Source: Gerris lacustris
Lineage: Eukaryota; Arthropoda; Insecta; Hemiptera; Gerridae
Assembly: GCA_951217055.1 (NCBI GenBank)
Contig: OX578280.1
Span: 3,286,001-3,350,000, forward strand
DNA: 64,000 nt
Direction of reading: 5' to 3'
Each line of letters begins with the position of its first letter. The stretch's first letter is position 1. The translations under genes and the position numbers were made by a program. Shown in pieces: positions 63,672 to 64,000 of the stretch. The notes below the pieces were generated by a model, which saw only the letters and a program-made list of their open reading frames with translations, made no database searches and was not told the DNA's origin.

Positions 63672-64000
63672 CAACATTTTTGGTTCCATGTCTGTTTGTC
63701 GGTTTTCCGTCGGCCTGTAGCTCATGTTTTGATAACCAATATATCTTAAAAACTACTTGATTGATTTTATTGAAATTTGTATGGTAGGTCATAATTAGCC
63801 TATTGTTGGTTCCATATAACTTTCTACCTTTTGACCCATTTGTTTCTCTTCCACATGAGCACAAACATACATTTATTTACACATATCTTCAAAAGTACTT
63901 ATATGATTTTTAATGAAATTTTTTAGGTTCGTCGAAAGTAGCCTGCAGATAGCCCCAGATTAATTTCAACAGTCAGCGCTCTTTAAATTTTGCTAAATTA
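63672..64000 (-). mobile_element. D repeat, runs off the window
   Basis: TTGGTTCCATGTCTGTTTGT, TTATTGAAATTTGTATGGTA, TCCACATGAGCACAAAC, GCAGATAGCCCCAGATTAA follow the D order on the minus strand. The terminal hairpin is lost on the left and the far end lies beyond 64000. Confidence 0.7.

Overview
The window is eukaryotic, almost certainly arthropod and probably insect, chromosomal DNA. It is strongly AT-rich by eye, has no operons or ribosome-binding sites, and carries Jockey-type LINE reverse transcriptase, mariner-like and hAT-like transposase relics, tRNA-derived SINE sequence and many copies of short repeat families. I cannot name the species. No complete host gene is visible. One 147-bp stretch (54454-54600) looks like a coding exon with good splice sites. 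Everything else I can identify is mobile, repetitive or degenerate.

The dominant theme is a set of 0.55-0.8 kb repeats built on one plan: short subterminal inverted repeats, an internal block related to CCAAATTTCATCAAAATCGG, a GACA (GTCT) microsatellite and a terminal stem-loop. This is the layout published for Helentron-associated elements (HINE, formerly DINE-1). I call the families A, B/D, E, F and H. For these '+' means the terminal stem-loop is at the right-hand end. They are sequence-distinct from each other, recur many times and are heavily nested.

Layout. 0-6.2 kb: D, A and B repeats, a 366-bp insertion inside B, and a 1.5-kb tandem duplication containing A. 6.5-10.3 kb: repeat G split by a 2.4-kb terminal-inverted-repeat element (itself holding F and E repeats) and by an H element. 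11-14 kb: B, G and satellite-like modules. 14-17 kb: a deleted mariner with TA flanks, E, a 990-bp hAT element with a clean 8-bp target duplication, and B. 18-21.5 kb: a 31-bp minisatellite, K repeat, a Gypsy-type solo LTR sitting inside a broken mariner transposase, and E. 21.7-29 kb: D, E fragments, a 19-bp minisatellite, the tandem P repeat with a conserved peptide, K, D, a 30-bp minisatellite and B. 29.7-36.4 kb: a 5S-rRNA-like segment, a K palindrome, an F-type element and a K copy interrupted by a 5'-truncated LINE with a long open RT frame. 37-44.9 kb: a permuted duplication with tRNA-like sequence, F-type, E, the long-hairpin element J, a tandem array of inverted-repeat units, and a LINE relic interrupted by a hAT relic. 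45-50.2 kb: two foldback elements with the same ends, a TTAA-flanked palindrome, D palindromes, and an H copy split by three insertions including a SINE. 51-57 kb: 27-, 15- and 9-bp minisatellites, a small hAT MITE and D. 57-64 kb: E, P, two nested MITEs, a LINE 3' fragment with target duplication, D copies and a second 9-bp minisatellite block on the opposite strand.

The genes do not form a pathway. The coherent story is layered transposition, whose order can often be read from which element interrupts which.
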